64,000 bases of DNA from an uncultured Campylobacter sp. (GCF_938039245.1 NZ_CALHVN010000020.1:1-64000); one strand, 5' to 3'. Shown: positions 22,588-31,910, counted from the first letter of the stretch. Program-made: numbers and translations. Notes: a model not told the origin generated them from the letters alone.

Positions 22588-24510
22588 CTACTCCAGCAGG
22601 CTATCTCGCGGTTCGCCTAGATAAAAGCCCTGAAATTCGTCCACGCCTAGTCGCACGCAGGTGTCAAACACCTCTTTTGAGTGGACGAACTCGGCTATTA
22701 CCGTGATGTCTAGCTGGTTAGCAAAGGCTATGATCGCGCTAGCTATCGCCCGAGAATCCTCGCTAGAGTCTATATTTTTGATGATCGAGCCGTCTATTTT
22801 GATGTAATCTGGCTTTAGCTTTAGGATATAGGAGAAGTTGCTATAACCCGAGCCAAAATCATCTATGGCGATCTTTGCGCCCATCCTTCGCACGCGTTCG
22901 ATAAATGCGCCGATACGCTCGATATTTTCTATATTTTCATCCTCTAGTATCTCAAATATCACCCTTGAGGCGATCTTGTATCTGTTTAGCCTCTCGATGA
23001 TAAACGCGCTCACGTCGCCGTCGGTCATATCGCGTCCGGATAAATTTACCGAGATGATGGCGCTAGGCTTGTCTTTGATTAGCTTAAAGCTCTTTTCGAT
23101 TAGCATTTTTTCGATATCGGTGTAGCGCTTAATGCGCTTTGAAACTTCTAAAAAAATGCTCGGCGAGATGATTTCAGAGCTATTTTGGATACGGATTAGC
23201 GTTTCGTATTTTAACACCTTGCCGTCTTTGTTAAATATCGGTTGATAAAACGGCACGATTTTATCGTTTATTATGGCGTTTCGTATCATATTCGATCGCT
23301 TGATTTGCTCGGCGTATTGAGGAGTATCGTCGATATTTTTAAAGTAGCAAAAGAAATCCTTACCGCTTTGCTTTGCAAACTCAAGCGCCGTCATCGCCTT
23401 TTTAAACGTATCGGTCTCATCTAGGGCAAAGCCTACCGTACAGTAAATCTCTATCTCGATTTGCTCGCCGCCGTCTTTAGACACGTCTATGACCAGTCCT
23501 TTTATACTCTCTAAAAGCTCGCTTGCCAAATCCTCGTATCTATCTATAAAATAATCGGCGTTTTCGACTAGAGCAAACTGGTCAGGTCCCACGCGGTAAG
23601 CCGCCATATCGTTATCGTTTGCGAATTTTCTAGCTATTTGCGCCATTTTAAGTAAAATTTGATCGCAAGCCTCGGCGCCAAAGTAGTTATTCATTTTTCT
23701 AAACTCGTCTATATCCACGACTACGATTTTAGGACTCTTCATAGTCGCTACGTCGCGCTCTAAAGCCGTTTTGTTAGGTAGCCCCGTTAGCGCGTCGCTA
23801 TATAGACGCTTTTGCATCTCGGAGTTATTAGCTAGCAGCCTAGCGTTGGTTTTCATGAGCGAAATTTGACTGTTTTTGATATTTCTAAAAAAAAGCCAAT
23901 ACTGAAACACGCAAATAAGCATCATGATAAGGGTAACTAAAACGGTATTTTTCATATTTACGGCAAGCCAAGTAAAAAAACGCGGGTCGTCAAAGCCTGA
24001 AATTTTTACCGCGTGAACCATATCGTAGCCCAGTATCACGCCGTCTGTTTTTTTAAAATAGCAAACCTCGGCCTTATTATCCGCAATCAGACGAATGCGC
24101 TTATAAATGCCCTTTTGCTCCAAATCCGTATGCGCCCTAGAGTCCATATCGCAAAATTTATAGGGCAAAATTTCGCCTATTAAATTAGGATGCTGCGAGC
24201 TGGCAAGCACCGTAAGTTCGTTTTTGTCTCCGGTTTGCTTAAATATCCAAGCAGGTACAGAATTAGCCGCTTCGGCATACCTTTGAAACTCGTTTATGTC
24301 GCGCTTGGCCACTTGTTTATAAATCATTTCTACTACGTTCATATATGCCTCGGCTTTAGCGTCTATGCCGATGTTTGAAGGGTAATTAACGGAGTCTTGA
24401 AATTTATTATAAAATATAAAACAAACGGCTATACACGAACATATCACAAGCACGACGATAGGTAAAACGAGGTAGCGAGTTGCCTTGCTCTTAGATTCTA
24501 AATTTTGCAT
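22588..24510 (-). CDS. Membrane GGDEF/EAL protein, probable c-di-GMP phosphodiesterase
   Basis: The 640-residue protein has membrane spans at about 12-34 and 188-208 with a periplasmic sensor between them. A GGDEF domain (235-395) follows, with the signature altered to GPDQF (308-312), then an EAL domain (405-635). The EAL domain keeps E436 (ETL), N489, E520, the DDFGSGYSNF loop (550-559), K571 and E607. This predicts that cyclic-di-GMP breakdown is intact while synthesis is lost. AGAAGG precedes the ATG. It is a single gene with long spacers on both sides. Confidence 0.88.
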   Translation of the reverse strand: MQNLESKSKATRYLVLPIVVLVICSCIAVCFIFYNKFQDSVNYPSNIGIDAKAEAYMNVVEMIYKQVAKRDINEFQRYAEAANSVPAWIFKQTGDKNELTVLASSQHPNLIGEILPYKFCDMDSRAHTDLEQKGIYKRIRLIADNKAEVCYFKKTDGVILGYDMVHAVKISGFDDPRFFTWLAVNMKNTVLVTLIMMLICVFQYWLFFRNIKNSQISLMKTNARLLANNSEMQKRLYSDALTGLPNKTALERDVATMKSPKIVVVDIDEFRKMNNYFGAEACDQILLKMAQIARKFANDNDMAAYRVGPDQFALVENADYFIDRYEDLASELLESIKGLVIDVSKDGGEQIEIEIYCTVGFALDETDTFKKAMTALEFAKQSGKDFFCYFKNIDDTPQYAEQIKRSNMIRNAIINDKIVPFYQPIFNKDGKVLKYETLIRIQNSSEIISPSIFLEVSKRIKRYTDIEKMLIEKSFKLIKDKPSAIISVNLSGRDMTDGDVSAFIIERLNRYKIASRVIFEILEDENIENIERIGAFIERVRRMGAKIAIDDFGSGYSNFSYILKLKPDYIKIDGSIIKNIDSSEDSRAIASAIIAFANQLDITVIAEFVHSKEVFDTCVRLGVDEFQGFYLGEPRDSLLE

Positions 24511-25109
24511 CGACCTTCTTTTGTAATTTTATCGCCATTTTATCATTATTTATTTAAGTTAATCATTAAAGCCAAAATTTATAAAAATAATTTGTGCGGC
24601 AAAAAAGCAAAGAAGAAAACGGACGCAGTAAAACAACTATGCGGACGGCTGATTTTTCGTCGCTCTTTTTTGCGAGATTTAGGCGACTAGGCGCCGTCGC
24701 TAAATTTTAAAGCTCCAAATTTACAAAGAAGCGTAAATAGGCTTAAATTTGACATTTTCAAGATGCGGGTCTCGGTGAGTAAAATTTCGAGTTAAATTTG
24801 TAAATTTGACTCGAAATTTGATCACAAAACGACAAGGCGAAGTATCTTGCGATGAATTTAAATGTTGCGATGAATTTACAAAAAAGCGTAAATAGGCTTA
24901 AATTTGACATTTTCAAGATGCGGGTCTCGGTGACTCAAATTTGCAAATTCAACTTCAAATTTGAACGTAAAACGATAAGGCGAAGTATTTTTGCGTTTAG
25001 ACGAGGCGGATTTAAATTTTACGACGGGAGCTACCTTGTCGGTAGTGACCGAGTAAAATTTAGATCCAACGAAGTATAAACCAAAAAGACAAACCACAGC
25101 AAGGCAAAT
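24511..25109. repeat. 599-bp spacer with a 155-bp tandem duplication
   Basis: A block of about 61 bases at 24717-24778 recurs nearly identically at 24872-24933, a 155-base step. The word AAGGCGAAGTAT appears after each block (24834-24845 and 24977-24988). Copy 1 is followed by a near-perfect palindrome around 24786-24817 built on CGAGT/ACTCG and AAATTT. No coding frame is convincing. The copies lie between the ends of two minus-strand genes. Confidence 0.75.
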
Positions 25110-27464
25110 TTACAGCCGCACTATCTGCGCTCCAAATCCTCCCTGCCCCGCCGGCGCGTCGAAAAACTCCTTCACGCTCGGGTGTTCGCGCAAGAAATTT
25201 TTGACCGCGTAGGCGAGCTTGCCCGTGCCGATGCCGTGATACACCTGCACCTCGTCAAAGCCCATCACTAGGCTATCTGAGATAAATTTATCCAGCTTTT
25301 GCACCGCTTCGTCCGCGCGCAAGCCGTGTAGATCGAGCGTGACGCTAGCGTTTTGCGGCTTTTGCACGCTTAGATTTATGCCTGATTTCTTCGCGGGTGC
25401 CGGCGTTTCGCCGCTGATTTTTAGCTGATTTATCGGCACGCGCATGCTCACGTTATCCGTTTGTATCACGGCGTCATTTTTGCTAAGGCTTGCCACGATG
25501 CCCTTTATCTTGCCGTATTTTACGCGGTCGCCGACTTTTAGCTCGGGCGGGGCGGAGATTTCGGGCTTTTGCACGGCGCGTTTGGCCTCGTTTGCGCGGT
25601 TTAGGGCGCGCTGTTTTTCTTTGGTATCGTCTAGATTTATCGCCCGTCTAGCCTCGTTTATCGCCTTAAAATACTCCCGCTCCAGCCGCGTTATAACCTC
25701 GTGCTGCTCCGCCTCGGCGCGCTCTTTTTGCTCTTTTAAATTTTCGATGAGAGAGTCCAGTTTTTGCTCTTTTTTCTCAGCGCTTTCGAGCTTTTCTTTG
25801 AGCTGCACCTCTAAATTTAACGTCTTTGTGATGATTTCGTTTAGATTTTCTTTGTCTTCGCCGTAGATCTTTTTCGCCTGCGCGACCAAATTTGCCGCGA
25901 TACCGTATCTAGCCGCGGTCTCAAAGGCGTATGATTTGCCGATCGTACCCTTTAAAAACTCAAATTTAGGCCGCGAGTTTTCCTCGTCGTATAGCGCCGC
26001 GACGAGCTCGACGTCCGGGTTTTTAGCTAGCAGCATCGCAAGGCGCTTGTGGTGGGTGGTGATGATCATCTTGATATCCTGTCCCATTAGCCGCTCGATC
26101 ATCACGCCGTATAGACTCGCCGCCTCCTCAAAGTCCGTTCCAAGCTCGATCTCATCGACTCCGATGAGCAAATTTTTCTTCGTAAAGAGCTTAGAAAAAT
26201 GCACCATACGCCCGGCAAAGGTCGAGATGTCGTTTTTCACGTTTTGCGGATCCTCGATGATGGCGTCAAATTCCTTGAAATTTCCGATCTGCGAATTTTG
26301 CGCGTTTATGCGCATCGGCAGCAGGTATTTGGCTAAAAACGCCGCAGCTATCAGCGATTTTAGCAGCATCGATTTACCGCCCGCGTTTACGCCGGTGATC
26401 AGTAGCACCTTTTTACTAAAGTCGATACTGATGCTTTTTGGATTTTTTAGCGCGGGATGGGCGAAATTTGCCAGCTTTAAATTTGATCCGCCGCTTGGCA
26501 GCACGAACTCCAGATCCGCGCTTTTAGCCGTAAAAACTCGCGCGCAGTAGGCGTCAAATACGTCAAACGCGCCGTTTATAAATTTCAGAAACGGCAAGCC
26601 CTTGTGCATCGCGGAGCTAAAAATTTTGCAGTGCTCATAGACGATCTGCTCTTTTTTATCCAGCAGCTCGCTTTGCTCTTTTTTGAGCTTTTGGATGTTT
26701 TCGGGCGCGACGTAGAAGTAGCCGCCCGAGCTTCTAGCCACAACCGTACCCTTTAGCACGTGGTTAAACCCGCCTCGCACGAGCAGCGCCTCGACCGAGC
26801 TGATGTAGTGCACCTGCGTATCGACGAGGTAGGGCGCGACGCTTTTTGAGTAGATGAGACGGCGTAGATCGGCGTCTATTTGCGCTCTTTTTGCGCTAAA
26901 CGCGTCTTTTATACCGCTTAGACGCTCGTCTACTTCGTCTTTTAGTTCGCCGTTTTTATCAAATGAATTTGCGAGCTTTAGCATCGGCTGCGGGATTTCT
27001 ATTTTAGCGAGCCACTCGCCTAGCTTGCCTTCAAATTTGAGCGTTTTTAGGTAGGTAAAGTAGCCAATTATCTTAGCAAACTCGAAAATCTCGCTCACGT
27101 GCAGCGTGGCTTGTTTGCTAAGGCGCATGAGCGCGTCGTCTAGGTTTTGAGCCGGTGTGGGCGGGTCAAACTGCTTTTGCGAGAGTTCTAAAATTTTCTC
27201 GTAGTGCAGCCTGCTGTCGCCCGCCATAAAAAGCGGCTTAGGGCGCGCTAAAAAGGAGTTAAACCTCTCCATATAGCCTTGCAGGTCTAAAATTTTTATA
27301 AGCCGCTCAAAGCCTTCCGCATTTGTAAATTCTTTTTGCTCGCGGTGTGCCGCAGCGTCCGAAACATCGCCGTTTCTTTGCTCGCGCGAGACGTTATTTT
27401 CTCGCCCGCTTGCTTCCCAAGCGCCGCTTTTAGTCAAATTTTGATTATCTTTAAAATTTCGCAA
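25110..27464 (-). CDS. mutS2: MutS2 endonuclease/ATPase
   Basis: The 784-residue protein has the MutS core with Walker A GVNAGGKSMLLKS, the ABC-type signature region near GVDEIELGTDFEEA, a long coiled coil (about 520-640) and a C-terminal Smr nuclease domain with LDLHGLRADEA and HGIGTGKL. MutS2 limits recombination and, in some bacteria, rescues collided ribosomes. The first roughly 48 residues (rich in Asn, Glu, Arg and Ser) precede the usual start of the family and look disordered. It overlaps nothing but abuts the small membrane gene upstream. Confidence 0.92.
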   Translation of the reverse strand: MRNFKDNQNLTKSGAWEASGRENNVSREQRNGDVSDAAAHREQKEFTNAEGFERLIKILDLQGYMERFNSFLARPKPLFMAGDSRLHYEKILELSQKQFDPPTPAQNLDDALMRLSKQATLHVSEIFEFAKIIGYFTYLKTLKFEGKLGEWLAKIEIPQPMLKLANSFDKNGELKDEVDERLSGIKDAFSAKRAQIDADLRRLIYSKSVAPYLVDTQVHYISSVEALLVRGGFNHVLKGTVVARSSGGYFYVAPENIQKLKKEQSELLDKKEQIVYEHCKIFSSAMHKGLPFLKFINGAFDVFDAYCARVFTAKSADLEFVLPSGGSNLKLANFAHPALKNPKSISIDFSKKVLLITGVNAGGKSMLLKSLIAAAFLAKYLLPMRINAQNSQIGNFKEFDAIIEDPQNVKNDISTFAGRMVHFSKLFTKKNLLIGVDEIELGTDFEEAASLYGVMIERLMGQDIKMIITTHHKRLAMLLAKNPDVELVAALYDEENSRPKFEFLKGTIGKSYAFETAARYGIAANLVAQAKKIYGEDKENLNEIITKTLNLEVQLKEKLESAEKKEQKLDSLIENLKEQKERAEAEQHEVITRLEREYFKAINEARRAINLDDTKEKQRALNRANEAKRAVQKPEISAPPELKVGDRVKYGKIKGIVASLSKNDAVIQTDNVSMRVPINQLKISGETPAPAKKSGINLSVQKPQNASVTLDLHGLRADEAVQKLDKFISDSLVMGFDEVQVYHGIGTGKLAYAVKNFLREHPSVKEFFDAPAGQGGFGAQIVRL

Positions 27465-27812
27465 TTATTCGCCTTTAAATTTGCAGCCATCAAGCGCGAT
27501 CTTGACGCTGTTTAGTTCCTTTGCCGCGCGTTTTGCGACGAAGGAGGACGTGCCGAACTCATAGTTAAATTTAGTGTTATTTACGTCGAAATTCCCGCAT
27601 TTTAGTGTTTTGCCTTGATTAAAAAGCGCGACTAGCTCCAGCCTTTTGCCCTGCTCGCTTTCCAGTCTAGTCTCGTAAAAATACAGCGCCGCCGCGACAA
27701 AAATCACCGAAAAAGTGATGATAAATTTAGCCTTTTTGCTTAGCTTCTCGTCGCTCACGCTAAATATCGCGATCGCGGCAAGCACGCCTAAAAGTACGAT
27801 TATGACCCTCAT
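27465..27812 (-). CDS. Small membrane protein between murC and mutS2, 115 aa
   Basis: Two hydrophobic segments (about residues 2-20 and 28-47) are followed by a soluble domain with two cysteines (LKCGNFDVNN and ALDGCKFKGE), probably periplasmic and possibly disulfide-bonded. It overlaps the end of murC by four bases and ends one base before the mutS2 start codon, so the three form an operon. The family is not known to me beyond being a conserved neighbour type in Campylobacter. Confidence 0.75.
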   Translation of the reverse strand: MRVIIVLLGVLAAIAIFSVSDEKLSKKAKFIITFSVIFVAAALYFYETRLESEQGKRLELVALFNQGKTLKCGNFDVNNTKFNYEFGTSSFVAKRAAKELNSVKIALDGCKFKGE

Positions 27813-29272
27813 GCGTCGCCTCGCAGCTGATATGTGATGTCGCCCGCGCCAAAGCCGATCACCAGGCCGTCATCAAGCAGGTTTTTTACGCCAAACTCGT
27901 CCGTAAAAGAAATCCCCTCGCCCTCGCGCGCGACTTTTTGCGTCATCACGGGATTGTAGCGTTTAAACTCCTCTTTTAAATTTATATCTATCGGCGTCTC
28001 GCCAGCAGCGTAAACGGGCAAGATAACAAGCTCGTCTATGCCCTCAAAACACTCCTTAAAGGCCTCTAAATTTGCGCTCAGACGCGTAAATCTATGCGGC
28101 TGAAAGATCGCCGTGATCTTAGTGATGCCTAGTAGTTTGGCGTACTCAAAGACCGATTGTAGCGTAGCCTTGATCTCGGTCGGATGGTGCGCGTAGTCGT
28201 CTATAAGTACGAATTTCCTGCTTGCGGTTAGGATATCGAAGCGCTTTTTGATACCTTTAAAATTTAGCAAATTTTGTCTAATTTGCGCCAGAGAGGTTTC
28301 ATTTAGCGCGGCTAAGATAGCAAGCGACGCGTCCACGGCGATATGCTCGCCCATGCCAAGCACTTCAAATTTGCCTAAATTTTTTAGATTAAACGCGGTA
28401 TAAGGTACGAAATCGCGCACGATCATGCTAAGCTCGGTGATATCGACGCTCGGATAAAGGCGCACGGCATCAAGCTTTAGCGTACCCAAAAACTCGTCCT
28501 CGGCGTTTATCACGCGCACCTTGGCTCGCTCCAAAAAGCCTCGATACGCCGCGTGAAATTTCTCCAAATCATAGCCGTAATGCTCCATATGCTCGGGCTC
28601 AGCGTTAGTCACGACGGCTAGATACGGGTTTGAGTTGAGAAAACTACTATCGCTCTCGTCGGCTTCGAAAATGACGTTGTCGCAAGGCTCGTATTTCATA
28701 TTTGAGCCAAACTGCTTACTGATCGCGCCGATGATGACCGAGCCCTCCACGAGGCTAGAGAGCATCGCCGAGGTCGTGCTTTTGCCGTGCGCGCCCGCCA
28801 CCGAAAACACGCGCTTGCCTTCAAGCACCATCGGTAGAGCCTCTTTGCGCGATAGGCACTGCAAGCCTTTACTTCGCGCTTCGACAAGCTCGATGTTATC
28901 GGGTTTTATCGCCGCCGAGTAGATGACGAAGTCCTGATCCCTGATCGCGGCCTTGCTGTGCGGCGTGATGACGTCGATGCCCTGCGCTGCTAGCTCGCGC
29001 GTAGTCGGGCTTTCTTTGATGTCGCTACCGCTGATGATGAATCCCTTTTCGTGCAAAAAACGCGCGATCGCCGAGATACCGATACCGCCGATACCGATGA
29101 AATGGACCTTTTTACGCTTCTTTGCGCGCCTTATTTCATCCACGCTATCTGCTTGCGCGCTTAAATTTGACTGCGCTAAATTTTCGCGACCGAAATTTGA
29201 CGCCCCGCCCGCTTCTACCGTACGGTGAAGCCCGCTTGCTTGGTTTAAATTTCCTTGTTTTAAATTTTCCAC
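27809..29272 (-). CDS. murC: UDP-N-acetylmuramate--L-alanine ligase
   Basis: The protein has the dinucleotide-fold start KVHFIGIGGIGISAIARFLH (about 54-73), the ATP-binding AGAHGKSTTSAM, the FEADESDSSF metal-site segment and the C-terminal IDDYAHHPTEI loop. MurC adds L-alanine to UDP-MurNAc in peptidoglycan synthesis. The frame begins at a GTG (29272). The first 50 or so residues (Asn, Gly, Ser, Ala-rich) are absent from typical MurC, and there is no ATG nearer the usual start; GTG at Val44 is the other option. Confidence 0.92.
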   Translation of the reverse strand: MENLKQGNLNQASGLHRTVEAGGASNFGRENLAQSNLSAQADSVDEIRRAKKRKKVHFIGIGGIGISAIARFLHEKGFIISGSDIKESPTTRELAAQGIDVITPHSKAAIRDQDFVIYSAAIKPDNIELVEARSKGLQCLSRKEALPMVLEGKRVFSVAGAHGKSTTSAMLSSLVEGSVIIGAISKQFGSNMKYEPCDNVIFEADESDSSFLNSNPYLAVVTNAEPEHMEHYGYDLEKFHAAYRGFLERAKVRVINAEDEFLGTLKLDAVRLYPSVDITELSMIVRDFVPYTAFNLKNLGKFEVLGMGEHIAVDASLAILAALNETSLAQIRQNLLNFKGIKKRFDILTASRKFVLIDDYAHHPTEIKATLQSVFEYAKLLGITKITAIFQPHRFTRLSANLEAFKECFEGIDELVILPVYAAGETPIDINLKEEFKRYNPVMTQKVAREGEGISFTDEFGVKNLLDDGLVIGFGAGDITYQLRGDA

Positions 29273-29630
29273 TTGTTTTCCTTATCGGTTCCTAAAATAC
29301 CAAATCCCGCGCCCCAAGTCTGCGGCTCTAGGTTTATTTTACCCGCAAACGGCATATCTTTTAGCGCCTTGATGCTTGCCGTTACGCTTAAAGTTCGCGT
29401 GATTTTTCTTTAAATTTATTAGCCCGATTTTAGCGAAAATGAAATATCAAGACGCTGAAAAGGCGAAATTTACACGAGTTAGCCGTTTAAAATCGGCAAA
29501 GTACTAACCGCCCAAATTTGGCGCAAAGGGTTTTGCGTTAAATTTAGCTCCGAATTTAGCCGTTTTCTAGCAAGCCTGGCTCGCCAAAATCATCAAAAGC
29601 GCTTAGCTAAAACAGGCTCTTTTAGGCATT
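29273..29630. other. 358-bp spacer with a possible 31-aa frame upstream of murC
   Basis: On the minus strand an ATG at 29355 opens a 31-codon frame (MPFAGKINLEPQTWGAGFGI, then LGTDKENKWKI) that stops at 29260, overlapping the murC start by 13 bases. It reads like protein and could be a leader peptide or the end of a decayed gene. No good ribosome site or domain is seen. The remainder is AT-rich without clear signals. Confidence 0.35.
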
Positions 29631-29987
29631 TTACCGTGTCAGCTCAAAGCTAAGGTCAATCAGATCCTCTACCTGCCCCGGCGCGATTTTGGAGCTTAAA
29701 TTTACGCTGATCCAGTGCTTTTTATTCATATGGTAGGCGGGCAAAATTTGCTCCCCGTCGCGCAGAATAGCCGCGAGATCTGGCTTGCATTTTAGATTTA
29801 GGACTTCTAACGCCTGCGCGCTTTTAAGCCCCAGTTTGCCGCCGTCCACGCGCATAAAAACGGCGAACCATTTTTGATTTTTCGCATGGCGAAATACGGC
29901 GATTTCGGGGTGCTTGTCAAATATCCGATCGCCCTGCGCGCCGAATTTCTCCTCGATATAGCTAAAAATCCGCTTGCGTGCGGGCAT
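29631..29987 (-). CDS. YjbR/MmcQ-family protein
   Basis: The sequence FSYIEEKFG...EIAVFRHAKNQKWFAVFMRV followed by LNLKCKPDLAAILRDG and PAYHMNKKHWISVNL fits the YjbR/MmcQ family (CyaY-like fold, proposed DNA binding). I placed the start at the second of two adjacent ATGs, six bases after a perfect GGAGG; the first ATG (29990) overlaps the tag stop and is too close to the site. The 118-residue length is normal. It is coupled to the glycosylase gene. Confidence 0.85.
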   Translation of the reverse strand: MPARKRIFSYIEEKFGAQGDRIFDKHPEIAVFRHAKNQKWFAVFMRVDGGKLGLKSAQALEVLNLKCKPDLAAILRDGEQILPAYHMNKKHWISVNLSSKIAPGQVEDLIDLSFELTR

Positions 29988-30589
29988 CATCTGCCTCCTT
30001 TGCAAAAGCAGGCGTCCAGATGATCGTCCACTACGCCAGCGCTTTGCAAAAACGCATAGACGCTCGTGGGCCCCAGAAATTTAAACCCGCGCTTTTTCAT
30101 TTCTTTTGCGATAAACTCCGCAAGCGGCGTAGTAGCGGGGATCTGCTTTATGTTTTCGTAGTGATTTACGATGGGCTTGCCGTCAAATTTTGGATCAAAT
30201 TTAGGCAAAAGATAGCCCCAAAGATAATCGTAAAAGCTGCCAAACTCGCTCACGACTGCGAGAAATGCGCGGGCGTTTGCGGCAAGCGAGTTTAGCTTTA
30301 GGCGGTTTCTGATGAGTGCCGGATTTTGCATAAACTTTGCCGTCTGCTCCTCGCCATAGAGCGAAATTTTATGCGCGTCAAATCCGTCAAACGCCGCTCG
30401 CATCGCCTCGCGCTTAAGCAGCACGGCATGCCACGAGATGCCCGCCTGAAAGCCCTCCAAAATTATGAGCTCGAAAAATTTCGCATCGTCTTTTATGAGC
30501 CTGCCCCACTCCCGGTCGTGATATACGCGCTCTAGCTCGCTTTTCTCCGCCCAGTCGCAGCGGATTTTGGTTTTTTGAGTATTTTGCAA
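29987..30589 (-). CDS. tag: DNA-3-methyladenine glycosylase I
   Basis: The 200-residue protein has the Tag signature: an N-terminal RCDWA with zinc-ligand cysteine, YHDREWGR, FFELIILEGFQAGISWHAVLLKRE, and the C-terminal VDDHLDACFC with the remaining zinc ligands. The enzyme removes 3-methyladenine from alkylated DNA as the first step of base excision repair. It is followed directly by a YjbR-type gene, and a 70-base gap separates it from the membrane gene upstream. Confidence 0.93.
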   Translation of the reverse strand: MQNTQKTKIRCDWAEKSELERVYHDREWGRLIKDDAKFFELIILEGFQAGISWHAVLLKREAMRAAFDGFDAHKISLYGEEQTAKFMQNPALIRNRLKLNSLAANARAFLAVVSEFGSFYDYLWGYLLPKFDPKFDGKPIVNHYENIKQIPATTPLAEFIAKEMKKRGFKFLGPTSVYAFLQSAGVVDDHLDACFCKGGR

Positions 30590-30662
30590 AATTTAAGCCT
30601 TTAGATAAATTTTAGAGATTGTAGCGAAATTTGGGTTAAGCAAAGGCTTTTGGCGATTAAAT

Positions 30663-31238
30663 TTACTCCGCTTCGGCTCTTGGAAATTTGACGCTAATCC
30701 ACGCAAAAAGCAGCGCGCTTGCGGTAAATAAACCAAAAAGCACGTTTGCAAGAGGCATAAATTTAACGGCGGGAGCGATGAGCGTCGGGGCTAAAACCTC
30801 CAGCATGCCGTAGAGAAAATTTGCGGCGATATCGATGCTAAGCATCCACGCATAAACCCTAAAAAGCACGCAATCAAGCACGTTTGCGAGCTTGAAATTT
30901 ATAACGACCCAAGCGATCGACGCGGCAAATACGCTAAGCGGGATGATGAAGTTAGTGATCAAACCAAGTAAATCTTTATCAAACACATAAAGAGCGACGG
31001 AGCATAAAATCATGGCTAAAAAGCCGTTATAAGCGTACTTAAAAATCCTAAAAACGTTTTGTCCGAATGCCTCCTCGATGCAAACTAGCGCATAGTGAAA
31101 AAACGTCAGCGCAAGTAGTAGCGAGAGCAAACGCACGATCCAGACGGCCTCGCCTGCGAGATATGCCGCGCTCATAGCCACCGTGCAGACTGCGCCCATG
31201 ATGCCTTGCAACTTTGCTTTACCCAGATTTTTATCCAA
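30663..31238 (-). CDS. Integral membrane protein, 191 aa, unknown function
   Basis: Five or six hydrophobic segments cover most of the length (for example about 12-28, 30-45, 62-80, 88-108 and 118-140). The start is a TTG at 31238, with AAGGGG about six bases upstream. No transporter or enzyme signature is visible. It may be co-transcribed with tag but the spacer is 73 bases. The product is probably an inner-membrane protein; no family is recognised. Confidence 0.7.
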   Translation of the reverse strand: MDKNLGKAKLQGIMGAVCTVAMSAAYLAGEAVWIVRLLSLLLALTFFHYALVCIEEAFGQNVFRIFKYAYNGFLAMILCSVALYVFDKDLLGLITNFIIPLSVFAASIAWVVINFKLANVLDCVLFRVYAWMLSIDIAANFLYGMLEVLAPTLIAPAVKFMPLANVLFGLFTASALLFAWISVKFPRAEAE

Positions 31239-31910
31239 CTTCGCCCCTTTTGCTGATATAAATTTTAGCTCTAAGTATATACAAATCTATTTTAAACTGA
31301 TATTAAATTTACGGGGCAAAATTCGGGTTTGGGCCGGATTTGGATTTGAGCTTAAATTTAATCTGAAATTTAGCGGCGTCGCATGCAAAAGCCTCTAGCT
31401 CCCAAATCGCTGCCCTAGCTAAAACGGCCGCGGTTAGTAACCGCTAGATAAAAGCGCGAATTTAACCCGAGATAGAACGCATATATCGTCTCGGAGCAAA
31501 GTTTTTCGGCTTAAACTTGCTAGAAACGCAAAAAGCTCTCGTTTCATCTAGTCCCCTCCGTGCAGCGCTCTTTGTAGAGACAACAAATCGCCGTTTCATA
31601 GCAAGCAAGGCGAGGTTAAGGGGGGGGGTGACGCGGTCTTGCTCGCGTAAAAGCGTCATTTTTTGGTAGAGTAAATCTTATAAATTTGACTTCAAATTTA
31701 AAAGTACCGCAAGCCGAATTTTCAAATTTAACTTTAAATTCGACCTGCGATTAAAATAAAATTTGCAAGTATTTCGAGGCGATTTTTGGGGTTTTTGCTT
31801 CACAAGCTCGCAGCTGTAAGCAGAAGAAGTTAAAATTCGTTTCTTGTAAAGCAGTAAGCAAGGCATGGTTGAAAAGCGCTCAAAAAATGCAAATTTAAAA
31901 CGAATTATCG
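31239..31910. other. Spacer with a G9 tract and AAATTT-rich inverted repeats
   Basis: No supported gene is present. A run of nine G lies at 31620-31628. Around 31680-31745 several copies of CAAATTT/AAATTTGA occur in both orientations. A minus-strand frame (31462-31659) crosses the G tract, but has an arginine-rich composition and no ribosome site that I trust. The spacer precedes the structured repeat. Confidence 0.5.
31620..31628 (+). repeat. Homopolymeric G9 tract
   Basis: Nine consecutive G bases. In Campylobacter G tracts of 8 or more are classic slipped-strand, phase-variable sites. Here it is not inside a gene I can support, so it may affect a promoter, belong to a decayed gene or be neutral. 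Confidence 0.8.

Noticed and set aside
22412..22624. Plus-strand frame of 70 codons
   Set aside because: It is arginine- and serine-rich, has no ribosome site and overlaps the end of the GGDEF/EAL gene on the other strand.
24717..24990. CRISPR array
   Set aside because: There are only two long repeats with a 155-base step, no short regular repeat-spacer pattern and no cas genes.
31462..31659. Minus-strand frame crossing the G9 tract, a possible phase-variable gene
   Set aside because: It has an arginine-rich composition, no recognisable domain and no trusted ribosome site; only the tract itself is reported.
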